From Lacrimispora xylanisolvens (GTDB taxonomy: Bacteria > Bacillota > Clostridia > Lachnospirales > Lachnospiraceae), in the NCBI GenBank assembly GCA_017084465.1, contig CP070896.1, positions 1,054,001-1,118,000 on the forward strand: a stretch of 64,000 bases of DNA. The letters run 5' to 3'. The notes beneath the pieces are model-generated. The model did not search any database. It was not told the DNA's origin and saw nothing but the letters and a program-made list of their open reading frames with translations. Both the position numbers and the translations under genes were made by a program. Positions within the stretch are counted from its first letter, which is position 1; each line of letters starts with the position of its first letter. This document shows positions 9,224-17,902 of this stretch, piece by piece.

Positions 9224-9727
9224 CTAAAAGGAGTCATCCCAATAAATCGTAATATAAGGATTAGAATATGATTTAGATCCAATGTCTAATATCATACCAT
9301 GGGAAATCGCGCCGCTGATACAGGTAGCGTTAAAGGAAATTGTATACGTTCCATTGGCTTTGGAAGCCAAAAATCCGTTTGTTCTCAACGTTGTATTTTC
9401 CTTGCCGTTCCAAGTCACTTTCTCTGCTGAACTTCTGTTACTGCTGGCCACTGTCAGGTAATTGGTAAGTACAGCTCCTGAATATTTCAGCGAACCCGGA
9501 TTTACCTCAAGCTTTGTAATAACAGCATTGGCCGGAAGTCCGGAAACACGGAAGGTAACTTCACTGGAATTGCCGGTTTGACCCTTATTTAATGCAAGAC
9601 TCATGGTGCCGGAAGAAGTCACTTTCTTGGTTCCTGTTGCAGCATATGCTGAGGTAGTTGCTGTAAATGCCATTGTTATGACTAATAAAGCGCTGAAGAT
9701 TAATTTTAAAAACTTATTTCTACTCAT
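9224..9727 (-). CDS. secreted beta-rich protein of unknown function
   Basis: A 167-residue protein with a typical Gram-positive signal peptide (MSRNKFLKLIFSALLVI, probable cleavage after AYA near residue 29). The mature part is rich in Ser, Thr, Asn and Gly with alternating strands (VTFRVSGLPANAVITKLEVN), which suggests an extracellular beta sandwich. It has no sortase motif, SLH domain or lipobox, so it is probably released. The ribosome site AGGGGGC lies in the arm of an inverted repeat (9730-9738 with 9810-9818). Confidence 0.65.
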   Translation of the reverse strand: MSRNKFLKLIFSALLVITMAFTATTSAYAATGTKKVTSSGTMSLALNKGQTGNSSEVTFRVSGLPANAVITKLEVNPGSLKYSGAVLTNYLTVASSNRSSAEKVTWNGKENTTLRTNGFLASKANGTYTISFNATCISGAISHGMILDIGSKSYSNPYITIYWDDSF

Positions 9728-9729
9728 AA

Positions 9730-9818
9730 AAATGCCCCCTGTTCTAATTTAGTAAGAGAATTCCAGCAACCAGCCTGCTGTATCCCTTATTATACTTATC
9801 GGTTTCTTTGGGGCATTT
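9730..9818 (-). promoter_or_regulatory. inverted repeat and -10 box upstream of the secreted-protein gene
   Basis: AAATGCCCC and GGGGCATTT arms (9730-9738 and 9810-9818) are perfect over nine bases and are separated by 71 bases. The downstream arm covers the ribosome site of the gene at 9224-9727. A TATAAT lies between the arms (9789-9794, minus strand). If transcription starts upstream of both arms, the RNA could fold and hide the ribosome site. If the internal -10 is used, the arms act only as DNA. Confidence 0.35.
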
Positions 9819-9873
9819 CTAAGATTTTAATTATGATTTGATATTCCATTTCAGCATAACTGTCAAAATAGCC

Positions 9874-11193
9874 TTATTCCCTTATATTGAGAAATGCATC
9901 TTCCAGCACTTTACCATCACAAGGACCAAAGTCAACGCCAAGAATGGAAGCTATGGTCGGGGCAATATCTACCATATGAATTTCTCCTAACTGGTATCCT
10001 TTTTTAATCCCTTTTCCTGACACCACAAAGCAGCAGCCATATTCTGGCTTCTCCGGAGAATATCCATGGGTCGCATACGTTTTATTCTCTTTATTTAAAT
10101 CAGTTACAAGGGGACCCGTAATTTTGTCATCAAAGCTATAACCCAGTTTTGCTTCCAGCATACAGCCAGAAACCGGGAAGGCATGGAACCGTTCCAGTTC
10201 TTCTCCAGTATAGATTTTCTCTATACCTAAGGTTTCATCTCCTGCCGCTTTTTGAAGAATCTGCAGCGCGCGCTGCTTCGCCTCGTCATCATTTTCCTTG
10301 ACGTGCAAATAAGCTGAACCGCCTGTGGACTGCAGATATGCCCTCCAATGCATGCTCCCATTTTCTTCATATATAAGACCGTCTTCTTTGAGAAGTTGAT
10401 TCAGCCTCACCTTATATCTGACATTTTTCTGCCCATGATCACCTAATACCATGAATACTGTTTCCTCTGAAATACCCGCCTCAGCAACAGCATTCATCAT
10501 CTTTCCAATTCGCTCATCCATGCGCAGGAGAACCTGATCAATCTCAGTACTGTCTATCCCATAATGATGTTTTGCATCGTCCAGATCAATGAAATGAATC
10601 ATTAAGAGCTCCGGTTTCTTTGATAATATCGTGTCTGTACCGCACATAACCGTAAAATCATCCAGGTAGGGCTGTTCAATTCCTTTTCTTATTTTTCCGT
10701 ATTTTATCTCAAGCCCCATACAATAAAGGGGATTTCCATTTTTTAGTATTTTAAGAGCCTGATTTTCACGGCCGATTGCTTTTATCTCAGGCATATTATA
10801 ACGTATGGAAGCCTTTCCCGTGACAGGCCATAAAATTGCAGCGGATTTCATCTTATGCTTTTTTAATGCTTCGTACACGGTGGGAACCCTGATATCTTTT
10901 CTGAACCAGAACCATGCCTGCTCTTCTTCTCCAACAAAAGGCTGGAGCGGGTTATTATGATAAATTCCGTGCTTATCCGGATAAACTCCCGTCATCATAG
11001 TGGTATGGACAACATAGGTAAGAGTCGGATACACACTTTTTAATTTCGTACTAAAAACCCCGTTTTTTATTAAACGGGAAAGATTGGGAAGCCTGCTTGC
11101 TTTTTCCCAGTTATCTTCAGAAAATGCATCATAAGAGATTACGATCAGATGCTTTGCTTTTTCACTGCTCACTTTCATCATCCCATCCTTCAT
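9874..11193 (-). CDS. alkaline-phosphatase-superfamily phosphodiesterase (NPP-type)
   Basis: A 439-residue metal-dependent phosphodiesterase/nucleotide pyrophosphatase of the type I phosphodiesterase family. The first metal Asp is in VISYDAFSE, and the Thr nucleophile is in PTLTYVVHTTMMTG. Further ligands are HFIDLDDAKHHYG, VLGDHGQ and YATHGY. It has no signal peptide and is probably cytoplasmic. It lies one base downstream of the MFS gene, so they are translated from one message. The pairing suggests the enzyme handles a substrate imported or exported by that transporter, but which one is unknown. ATG 11178 is an alternative start. Confidence 0.8.
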   Translation of the reverse strand: MKDGMMKVSSEKAKHLIVISYDAFSEDNWEKASRLPNLSRLIKNGVFSTKLKSVYPTLTYVVHTTMMTGVYPDKHGIYHNNPLQPFVGEEEQAWFWFRKDIRVPTVYEALKKHKMKSAAILWPVTGKASIRYNMPEIKAIGRENQALKILKNGNPLYCMGLEIKYGKIRKGIEQPYLDDFTVMCGTDTILSKKPELLMIHFIDLDDAKHHYGIDSTEIDQVLLRMDERIGKMMNAVAEAGISEETVFMVLGDHGQKNVRYKVRLNQLLKEDGLIYEENGSMHWRAYLQSTGGSAYLHVKENDDEAKQRALQILQKAAGDETLGIEKIYTGEELERFHAFPVSGCMLEAKLGYSFDDKITGPLVTDLNKENKTYATHGYSPEKPEYGCCFVVSGKGIKKGYQLGEIHMVDIAPTIASILGVDFGPCDGKVLEDAFLNIRE

Positions 11194-11194
11194 C

Positions 11195-12424
11195 TTATTT
11201 TTCTTCCACAGGAAGCCTTATAAATATAATAAATCCCACTAAAAAGAGGGGGATAATTCCAATAATACTCCATCTTGCATTGCCTGTAACAGCAGTTGTA
11301 AGAGACATCAGAGTGGGTCCCATAATAGCTGAAAATTTACCAAAAATATTATAAAACCCAAAGAATTCGTTGGATTTTTCCTTTGGAATTATTTTAGCAA
11401 AATAAGATCTGCTCAGCGCCTGAATCCCTCCTTGGGCAGAACCAATCATTGCACCTAGAATGAAGATGTGCCAGACAGAAGAGATGAAAAATGCAGCAAT
11501 GCAGGAAATGATATAGGTAAATATTCCTACGATAATCATAGTTCTGGCAGAGAAACGTTTTGCCATATTTCCATAAAAAATGGCACAGGGGAAGGCAATA
11601 ATCTGAATAATCAGCAGAATTCCCAGCAGGGAGAAGGTATCCAGTGCATCGTTTCCCATAACTGCGGTGGCATAAGGGATTACCATCTTAATAATGGTAT
11701 CCACGCCATCAATATAAAAGAAATAGGCACCAAGAAAAATAAATACTGTCTGATACTGTTTAATCTGCTTAAATGTTTCTGCCAGTCTTTTAAAACTATT
11801 CTTTATAGTATCCTTCCCGGGTTCCACATAATGAATCTGTTTTACATCTCTTATCATGGGAATGGTAAAAATTCCCCACCATAAAGCTGTAATAATAAAA
11901 CCAATCTGATATCCGATGGATTTTTCCATTCCCAGAAGAAAGATCAGTATCAGACTAATACCAAAGGGGATGACACTGGATATGTAGCCGAACGCAAAAC
12001 CAAGGGAGGATATCTTATCCATTCTTTCATCACTGGTGACATCTACAATAAATGCATCGTAAAAAATATTAGATCCTGCAAAACCAATTGCTGACAGAAT
12101 AAAAAATAGAATTAAAAGCTGCCACTGCCCGCTGGAAGGAGGGATAAACGCCAGTGATGCAGTTGACAGGACTCCCAGACAGGTGAAGAATACAAAAAAG
12201 CGCTTCTTTTTGTCCTTATAATCAGCTGCAGCCCCCAAAATGGGACTTAAAGCCGCAACCAGGATACTGGCAATGGAATTGAAATATCCCAGATCCATGC
12301 TGCGTTTCACATTATCAAACATTCCGAACATAATCGGCAGTAGCGCGGTTGTGACAGCCATGGAATAAGCTGAATTACCGCAGTCAACCAGTATCCATGA
12401 TTTCTCTTCCCTGCTTAAATTCAT
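11195..12424 (-). CDS. MFS transporter, Atg22/UMF1 family
   Basis: A 409-residue, twelve-helix major facilitator of the vacuole-effluxer (Atg22-like, UMF1) group. It begins SWILVDCGNSAYSMAVTTALLPIMF, the hallmark of this group, and has ADYKDKKKRFF between helices 2 and 3 and GGIQALSRSYFAKIIP in the second half. The start ATG 12424 follows AGGAGG. It is co-transcribed with ywbE (15 bases upstream) and with the phosphodiesterase (one base downstream). The substrate is unknown; yeast Atg22 moves amino acids. Confidence 0.82.
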   Translation of the reverse strand: MNLSREEKSWILVDCGNSAYSMAVTTALLPIMFGMFDNVKRSMDLGYFNSIASILVAALSPILGAAADYKDKKKRFFVFFTCLGVLSTASLAFIPPSSGQWQLLILFFILSAIGFAGSNIFYDAFIVDVTSDERMDKISSLGFAFGYISSVIPFGISLILIFLLGMEKSIGYQIGFIITALWWGIFTIPMIRDVKQIHYVEPGKDTIKNSFKRLAETFKQIKQYQTVFIFLGAYFFYIDGVDTIIKMVIPYATAVMGNDALDTFSLLGILLIIQIIAFPCAIFYGNMAKRFSARTMIIVGIFTYIISCIAAFFISSVWHIFILGAMIGSAQGGIQALSRSYFAKIIPKEKSNEFFGFYNIFGKFSAIMGPTLMSLTTAVTGNARWSIIGIIPLFLVGFIIFIRLPVEEK

Positions 12425-12439
12425 GATTAAATCCTCCTG

Positions 12440-12637
12440 TTACTGGTCCACGCCTCCCTGCACTCTCCCTACAATTCCACCTTCCAGCATTACTTTAATG
12501 CCTCTTGGATGATTGGGAGAATTGGTTAGTATTCTTTGGACTACACCCTCTGTCAGCTTGCCTGTTCTCTGATCCTGTTTTTGCACCACCATAACGCGGT
12601 CGCCTATTTTAATGTTTTTTCTTACTGTTCCGTCCAT
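12440..12637 (-). CDS. ywbE: YwbE family protein (DUF2196)
   Basis: This is a 65-residue conserved small protein. The whole sequence fits YwbE: KIGDRVMVVQKQDQRTGKL, then GVVQRILTNSPNHPRGIKV and LEGGIVGRVQ. The family is thought to be an OB/SH3-like small basic domain. Its function is unknown. The start has an optimal AGGAG site (ATGAGGAGACAAAA). Confidence 0.88.
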   Translation of the reverse strand: MDGTVRKNIKIGDRVMVVQKQDQRTGKLTEGVVQRILTNSPNHPRGIKVMLEGGIVGRVQGGVDQ

Positions 12638-12667
12638 TTTTGTCTCCTCATACCACCAATTGAAATT

Positions 12668-14095
12668 TTATATTTTAACGTAATTGAGAGTCAATTCCTG
12701 CTGCGCAGTCACTTGTAAAACCAGCTGTTTCCTTTCCTCACTGAACGTAAACTTAAGTTTTGTATTCAGTGGTGTCTCATAATGCCAGATGCAGGCAGCA
12801 AACTCCTCATGATTCCACTCCCCATAGCAGACCGCTCTGTAAAAGGATTTGGCTTCCCAGAACGGCTTTGTGGTCCTAACCCATTCTTTCTCTGCAAAAC
12901 GAACCACAGATAAAGGTTGGGAGTTTTCCCCATTATACAGTGCAAGCAGACATTCACCATTTTCAAAATCAAAGCTGATCTTTTTTATATTGAAATCTTT
13001 CTCCTCTGTGGTGTCAGAAGTAAGCCTGTAGGAAGCACGGAATACAGGATAAGGATCTGCATTTTCGTTCACCTTCAGATGTGTCTGGCTTGATCCAAAC
13101 TCAACCAGTTTACTGGAATCATCACTTTGAGGCAGAGCCCCTTCCCCTCCAAGTGCCGGAAGAAGGTCACTCCAGACCAGCTTCATAAATTTACCCATGT
13201 CTAAATTGCTTGTTACTGCAACAACGCAGTTATATTCAGGCATAACGATACAGTATTGTCCATACATACCATCTCCGCGGTACACTCCTTCGGGCACACA
13301 TCTCCAGAACTGGTATCCATAACCCTGTGCCCAGTCATTATCGGCTTCGTCACCGTTGTTAATCTGTTTGGAGGTTGCTTCCTCGATCCATGCTGCAGGT
13401 ACCAGCTGCCGCCCATTGTATTCACCCTTTTGCAGAAGCATCTGTCCAAAAACGGCGATATCCTCTGTCTTAATATTCAGACCAAAGCCTCCAAAGCTGA
13501 TACCCAGATTGTCTTCTTCCCAAACGGGATCAATTCCCAGCGGTTCAAACAGCCTGGGCATAAGATAGTCCACAAGCTTCTGCCCGGTTAATCTTGTAAT
13601 AATCGCAGAACACATATAGGTAGCCATGGTATTGTAATAGAACGCGCTTCCCGGCTCATTCTTTACATGGGAGCTTAAGAACCCCAGAATGTTATTATAA
13701 TTCTCATCATCCCAATCCCAGTTCTCATATGTCATTCCGGTTCCCATTGTCAGGAGATTTTTCACGGTCATTTTCTTAATTTTACCGTCAATCTTTTCTC
13801 CCAGTTCTTTCATTTCAGCTGTAAAAATATCAGCAATCAGAGTATCTGTTGTCAGCAGACCTTCCTCTATTGCCAGCCCAATTGCCATGGAGGTAAAGCT
13901 TTTGCTTAACGAAAATAATTGATGTCTGTACTGGGGTCCATAGGGCTTCCACCAGCAATCAGCAATATTTTTACCGTTCTTTAGCAGCATAAATGAATGA
14001 AGTTCTAATTCCTGTTCATTTACTTTGTTTAAAAATTCCAGAATCGCCTTGGAATGAACTCCCTGTGATTCCGGTGTGGCTTTTTCAAATCTCAT
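12668..14095 (-). CDS. serine hydrolase, class C beta-lactamase fold
   Basis: A 475-residue protein of the beta-lactamase/penicillin-binding fold. The SxxK motif is in FSLSKSFTSMAIGLAIEEGLL, and YYNTMATYMCSAIITRLTG supplies the YxN-type region. The C-terminal 120 residues form a separate beta-rich domain. It has no signal peptide, so it is probably a cytoplasmic esterase or peptidase and not a secreted resistance enzyme. The start ATG 14095 follows GGGAGG. Confidence 0.8.
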   Translation of the reverse strand: MRFEKATPESQGVHSKAILEFLNKVNEQELELHSFMLLKNGKNIADCWWKPYGPQYRHQLFSLSKSFTSMAIGLAIEEGLLTTDTLIADIFTAEMKELGEKIDGKIKKMTVKNLLTMGTGMTYENWDWDDENYNNILGFLSSHVKNEPGSAFYYNTMATYMCSAIITRLTGQKLVDYLMPRLFEPLGIDPVWEEDNLGISFGGFGLNIKTEDIAVFGQMLLQKGEYNGRQLVPAAWIEEATSKQINNGDEADNDWAQGYGYQFWRCVPEGVYRGDGMYGQYCIVMPEYNCVVAVTSNLDMGKFMKLVWSDLLPALGGEGALPQSDDSSKLVEFGSSQTHLKVNENADPYPVFRASYRLTSDTTEEKDFNIKKISFDFENGECLLALYNGENSQPLSVVRFAEKEWVRTTKPFWEAKSFYRAVCYGEWNHEEFAACIWHYETPLNTKLKFTFSEERKQLVLQVTAQQELTLNYVKI

Positions 14096-14168
14096 ACACT
14101 ACCTCCCATACTATAAACAGATCATTTGCATTTAACATCATTGTATGACAAATTGGCAAATAATACAA

Positions 14169-14735
14169 TTAAATACTTGCTAAACTGGAACCCAGATGCT
14201 TTAATTCCCAGCATAAGTCTTCTCTGTCATGTATTGATCCGTTCCGTAAATCAGTGACAACAGGTACCTCCTTCACATTAAATTCCAGAGTTCGAAACAT
14301 TTGATTCGTATAATCAATATACGGCTTAAACAGATCAGCATTGGGATTGCCCTGGTTAAAAGAAAGAACCATTTGTTTCTTAACAGCATTTTCTTTAAAG
14401 TAGGGGGAAAACCTTGGTGAGAACCGTGCAAACAGCCTGTCGGTGAATATCTTTCCCTGAGCGCTCATCTGACCCATGTAGATTGGCAGGCCTAAGATAA
14501 TAACATCTGCATCCTCCAAGGCACCATATATTTTCTGCATATCATCATTAATAACACAGCCCTGATCGCCCTTATGGCAGGCCCAGCAGCCCCTGCAAGG
14601 TTTTATATTAAGATTGCTGAAACGAAACGACTGGATTTGGGCACCCTGCTCTCTTGCGCCCTCCAGCATGTTATTTACAATAAAAGCAGTATTGCCTTCT
14701 CTTCGCTCACTGGCGATAATTCCTATTATATTCAT
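14169..14735 (-). CDS. NAD(P)H-dependent FMN reductase / flavodoxin-fold oxidoreductase
   Basis: A 188-residue flavodoxin-like reductase. The N-terminal phosphate-binding loop is IGIIASERREGNTA. A Cys-rich insert, CRGCWACHKGDQGC, is typical of the iron-sulfur flavoprotein-related NADPH reductases of Clostridia. LGLPIYMGQMSAQGKIFTDR matches the FMN-binding second loop. The start follows AAAGGAGG. Its promoter carries a perfect TTGACA and a palindrome over the -10, and the MarR gene lies directly upstream, so MarR control is likely. Confidence 0.8.
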   Translation of the reverse strand: MNIIGIIASERREGNTAFIVNNMLEGAREQGAQIQSFRFSNLNIKPCRGCWACHKGDQGCVINDDMQKIYGALEDADVIILGLPIYMGQMSAQGKIFTDRLFARFSPRFSPYFKENAVKKQMVLSFNQGNPNADLFKPYIDYTNQMFRTLEFNVKEVPVVTDLRNGSIHDREDLCWELKHLGSSLASI

Positions 14736-14806
14736 TTGTTTGTTTCCTCCTTTTGATTTGGAATATCATTTGCTTTGTTTTTTTGTGTCCTAAGACTCAT
14801 AATTAC

Positions 14807-14835
14807 ATGGTAATACTTTTTTGTGTCCTTGTCAA
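14807..14835 (-). promoter_or_regulatory. promoter with MarR-type operator
   Basis: On the minus strand TTGACA (14830-14835) and TACCAT (14807-14812) are 17 bases apart. ATTAC-N3-GTAAT (14802-14814) overlaps the -10. The 13-mer TTTTTTGTGTCCT is present twice (14779-14791 and 14817-14829), flanking this site. This arrangement fits repression of the FMN reductase gene by the adjacent MarR protein. Confidence 0.6.
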
Positions 14836-14857
14836 CAATAAATGGGTGTAATAAAAA

Positions 14858-14886
14858 GCAGCCCTCTCTTTCTTCATTTGGGCTGC
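14858..14886 (-). terminator. terminator of the marR transcript
   Basis: Arms GCAGCCC (14858-14864) and GGGCTGC (14880-14886) with a 15-base loop are followed on the minus strand by TTTTTATTAC. The hairpin starts 12 bases after the marR stop. Confidence 0.8.
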
Positions 14887-14897
14887 CTCTCCATCAG

Positions 14898-15384
14898 TTA
14901 TAATTTATCACACCAGCCAGACGTAATATCCACCCCCAGCTTTTTTATCTCTGCATCTAAATGTTGATTAAATTTTTCCGCAAAACCAAGCATGTTGTCA
15001 TACTGTTCTTCTGTTATTTTCAAATACCGCTTTATCCCGCTCTTTATACTCCCTATGCAATTCCTCATGAACTTTGTATATCTGATCGCCCTGTTTTGTA
15101 AGCCTGAAATATACTTCTTTCCGGTTATCTGGTTTCTGATAACTTTCAATCAGACCTTTTTCAATAAGCTTCCTGGTCAGCTTACTGATTGCGCTTCTTG
15201 TCATGTAAAACGTCTCAGCAAGTTTTGTCACATTAGAATCTTCATTTCCACCAATGTATTCGATACAATGTACTTCTGAAGGATTATACCCTTTCAGTCT
15301 GGTTTTCATTTTGAAGCTGTCAAGCCACATCTTCTTATTAAATAAATCCCAAAGCTCTGACATAACCTGTTCTTCTTTGTCCAC
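14898..15384 (-). CDS. MarR-family transcriptional regulator, frameshifted
   Basis: This is a winged-helix MarR regulator of 161 residues after correction. The recognition region is VTKLAETFYMTRSAISKLTRK, and the wing is SYQKPDNRKEVYFRLTKQG. Translation starts at GTG 15384, eight bases after GGAGGA. One extra A at plus-strand 15017-15020 breaks the last helix: DKAVFE should run into ITEEQYDNMLGFAEKF and end at CDKL. The protein probably controls the adjacent FMN reductase gene and may sense oxidants or electrophiles, judging by the neighbouring flavoproteins. Confidence 0.8.
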
Positions 15385-15408
15385 ATCCTGTTCCTCCGTC
15401 CCTTAAAT

Positions 15409-15866
15409 TTAATCATGGGGGATTATCACCTTTTCATATTCATACTGCCCCCCATCCACAGTCATCAGGCTCATCGTAATCTCCAAATTGAAGCGCCGCT
15501 TACCACAACTGCCAGGATTAAGATACAATACACCGTCTATCACTTCTGAGAAGTATTTATGAGAATGACCATAGATCACTACGTCCACCTCTGACAAATG
15601 TCTGGGGACATCTTTTCTGTTATGAACGATGAAGAATCTCACACCTTCAATGGTCACAGAAATGCTGGCCGGCAAATCTTTCGCCCATTCCATGTCGTTA
15701 TTGCCGCGCACCATGTAGGTCTCTCCCATCATTCGGACCGCATCCGCAATGGAGGGGGGGTATCAATGTCTCCGGCGTGTATTATGCAATTGGCGTTATC
15801 CAGTTCAGCCATGACTGGCTCTCTTAAAATGCCATGAGTATCCGATATGATTGCAATGTGTTTCAT
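15409..15866 (-). CDS. YfcE/MJ0936-type phosphodiesterase, frameshifted
   Basis: A calcineurin-like metallophosphoesterase of the small YfcE group, 152 residues after correction. Metal-binding motifs in order are IISDTHG, HAGDID, RGNND, IVHN and YGHSHKY, followed by NPGSCGKRR. The start ATG 15866 (MKHIAIISDTHG) overlaps the ribosome region behind the flavodoxin gene. A seven-C run (15754-15760) lacks one base, which splits GDIDTPP from SIADAVRMMGE. All active-site residues are present, so the enzyme should be functional in reality. Substrates in the family are phosphodiesters of uncertain identity. Confidence 0.82.
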
Positions 15867-15875
15867 TGGTTTCAC

Positions 15876-16346
15876 TTACCTCATCATACCAGCAAATCGT
15901 GTTATGTTGTCTTCGGCAACCTTTGACTGACTCTGTTTCGAACCGGTTATCTTTTTCATAATGAACTTCTCCAGAAAATTCATTTTTTCATAATTGCATT
16001 CTCCTCCAAAGAACCCTTTTGCGGCGCACACCGCCAACAGATCCTGAGGGAAAGAGGATTCAAGCTGCTTTTGTGCATCCTCTTCCTTTGCCATTCCACA
16101 AATAAAAAGCCCTAGTTTTTTCTCTTTAAGAGTATTAAGATTGTCTGTGCAAAAACGCATTACCGGCTTTCTTATCTTTCCTGCATAGATGGAACCGCCT
16201 ATGATGACTTTATCATATTTCTTCAGATCAGGAAGATTACTATTTAAATCATAGATATCCACGTTTTCCTCCAGCTTTTTTGCAAGAATTTCAGCGCACG
16301 TTTTTGTAAATCCATATTTAGTTGCATATACGATTAATGTACTCAT
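15876..16346 (-). CDS. flavodoxin-domain protein (HemG-like)
   Basis: A 156-residue flavodoxin. It opens with LIVYATKYGFTKTCAEIL, the FMN phosphate loop, and has KVIIGGSIYAGKIRKPVMRF and LGLFICGMA, as in flavodoxins of the protoporphyrinogen-oxidase-like group. No quinone-interaction loop can be judged, so a role in haem synthesis should not be assumed. It lies between a TetR gene (54 bases upstream) and the YfcE-like gene, on the same strand. Confidence 0.8.
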   Translation of the reverse strand: MSTLIVYATKYGFTKTCAEILAKKLEENVDIYDLNSNLPDLKKYDKVIIGGSIYAGKIRKPVMRFCTDNLNTLKEKKLGLFICGMAKEEDAQKQLESSFPQDLLAVCAAKGFFGGECNYEKMNFLEKFIMKKITGSKQSQSKVAEDNITRFAGMMR

Positions 16347-16400
16347 TTTTAATACCTCCCATATTAAATCGTCAGCAGTTTCAATTTATAAACTGTATTG

Positions 16401-16979
16401 TTACACACCAGTTGCCAGGCCTTTCATTGTAAAATCAGTGAGGTAATCCAAAATTTCCGGAAAATACTGTAATCCGATTTCTTCCTTATGGATCTCAATT
16501 GTAATAATAGATGTAAATATGGCCATAATCATTGTGCTGTCAATATCGTTTCTTATTTTACCCTGTTCCTGCCATTTTTTTATGATCTCAAAAAAATCCT
16601 GATACATGAAGTCAAGCCGGTTAAGCCCCTTTTGTTCACGAAAATAATTCTCTATTTTAACGGATACCTCCTTGTTATACCATTCTTTCAGAATCGGATT
16701 TGATTTCATACCTTTTAAATTTAAAAGCATCAATTCCTTAACTACACTCCCGAGCTCCTGGTCCATATTAACTGATTTCATGATTTTTTTCTTAAGCTTC
16801 TCGTTTTCTTCCAGATATATTTCCATGAAAAGTTCCTCTTTTGAGGAATAATAATTATAGAATGTGCCTGTTCCTATACCTGAAGTTTTCGTAATATTCG
16901 AAACATTCGTATCCTTAAACCCGTTCCGGCTGAACAGTTCCTTTCCGCAATTAAATAAAATCGTTTTTGTATCTTTCAA
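16401..16979 (-). CDS. TetR/AcrR-family regulator
   Basis: A 192-residue repressor-like protein. The helix-turn-helix reads VSNITKTSGIGTGTFYNYYSSKEELF. Translation starts at TTG 16979, eight bases after GGAGG. The C-terminal half is an all-helical ligand domain. It lies downstream of the FMN reductase gene, whose promoter has a 34-base palindrome of the TGAATGA type, so autogenous control of the reductase-TetR-flavodoxin group is likely. Confidence 0.85.
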   Translation of the reverse strand: MKDTKTILFNCGKELFSRNGFKDTNVSNITKTSGIGTGTFYNYYSSKEELFMEIYLEENEKLKKKIMKSVNMDQELGSVVKELMLLNLKGMKSNPILKEWYNKEVSVKIENYFREQKGLNRLDFMYQDFFEIIKKWQEQGKIRNDIDSTMIMAIFTSIITIEIHKEEIGLQYFPEILDYLTDFTMKGLATGV

Positions 16980-17056
16980 TATAAAGTCCTCCGAAAATTC
17001 TATTTCTAAATAACGACTAATTTCTAATTATACTCGCCATTCCATGTCCTATGTAA

Positions 17057-17791
17057 TCAAAGATCTGACCCATCAGCTTTAATGGGATTTAAGGATACCA
17101 CGTAATAATAATCCGATTCAAACCAGCCATTTTTACTGTAGTACTGGTAATCATAATATTCATCGTTCAGCATTTTTTTCATGCCTGATCTGGACATTCT
17201 AAACATCATCAGCCTGAAAATGGATGGGGATGGCGCCGTTTGACGCATCAATACCTTGTTGAACCTTGCAGCGGCTTTTTTTATTTCAAGTGAGTTTTTT
17301 TTCTGTACATCTTTTGTGACCGGCTCCAGAGTTTTTAATACACATCCTTTTGCAGTACTATATCCCAGATTCTCTCCCATATTATTGAGATACTTTATAA
17401 TAGAGTTTCCCCCATAAATACCCTGAGTAACAATGGATGTAAATGCTTTTCCAAAAAAGTAAGGCCGATGCAGAAAGAAAGCTGTCCGGTCCAACAGATT
17501 CTTCATGGATGCTGAAACATGAAACGCATAATTGGGGGTAGCAAATATTACCCCGTCAGAATGGACCATCTTCTCAATCAGCAAATCTCTGTCGTCGTGT
17601 AAGGGGCAGAATTTTTCTCCTTTATTGAAACACAGCTTGCAACCCCTGCAAAACTCAATTTGATAATCCGTTAAAAAAACATACTCAAATTCGATCTCTG
17701 TAAGGGATTTCAAATTTCTCTCAAATTCGCGGACTGCTTCGTAAGTAGCTTTTTTCTGGGCACTTCCTATCAATGCAGTAATCTTTTTCAT
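17057..17791 (-). CDS. NAD(P)H-dependent flavin oxidoreductase
   Basis: A 244-residue flavodoxin-fold reductase. It starts MKKITALIGSAQKKATYEAV and carries the Cys motif CRGCKLCFNKGEKFC, then GVIFATPNYAFHVSASMKN for FMN binding. The C-terminal extension (about 60 residues) is longer than in simple FMN reductases and has a basic segment. The start at 17791 is chosen because GGAAAGG lies six bases upstream; an earlier ATG at 17842 falls inside the operator. First gene of the probable TetR-controlled operon. Confidence 0.8.
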   Translation of the reverse strand: MKKITALIGSAQKKATYEAVREFERNLKSLTEIEFEYVFLTDYQIEFCRGCKLCFNKGEKFCPLHDDRDLLIEKMVHSDGVIFATPNYAFHVSASMKNLLDRTAFFLHRPYFFGKAFTSIVTQGIYGGNSIIKYLNNMGENLGYSTAKGCVLKTLEPVTKDVQKKNSLEIKKAAARFNKVLMRQTAPSPSIFRLMMFRMSRSGMKKMLNDEYYDYQYYSKNGWFESDYYYVVSLNPIKADGSDL

Positions 17792-17815
17792 ATAAAGCCT
17801 TTCCGTAACGGATAA

Positions 17816-17875
17816 AATGTGAATGAAAATAATAATATTCATTCACATTTTAGCATTTTCATTCCTTTACGTCAA
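17816..17875 (-). promoter_or_regulatory. promoter and TetR-type operator of the flavin reductase operon
   Basis: On the minus strand TTGACG (17870-17875) and TAAAAT (17847-17852) are exactly 17 bases apart. Directly after the -10 is a palindrome with perfect 12-base arms, AATGTGAATGAA / TTCATTCACATT (17816-17849). A further GGAATGAAAATG half-site lies in the promoter spacer. A bound repressor would block transcription start. The TGAATGA half-site resembles operators known for some TetR-family fatty-acid regulators, though the spacing differs. Confidence 0.7.
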
Positions 17876-17902
17876 GTTCGATTTCTGGCATTTTAGTGCA
17901 TA

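Noticed and set aside
9795..9835. Sigma-D (flagellar-type) promoter upstream of the secreted protein
   Set aside because: Only TAGA and ACCGATAA partly match the consensus, and no motility genes are in the window; kept only as a remark.
12668..14095. Antibiotic-resistance beta-lactamase
   Set aside because: It has the SxxK fold but no signal peptide and a large extra C-terminal domain, as in esterase- or peptidase-like relatives.
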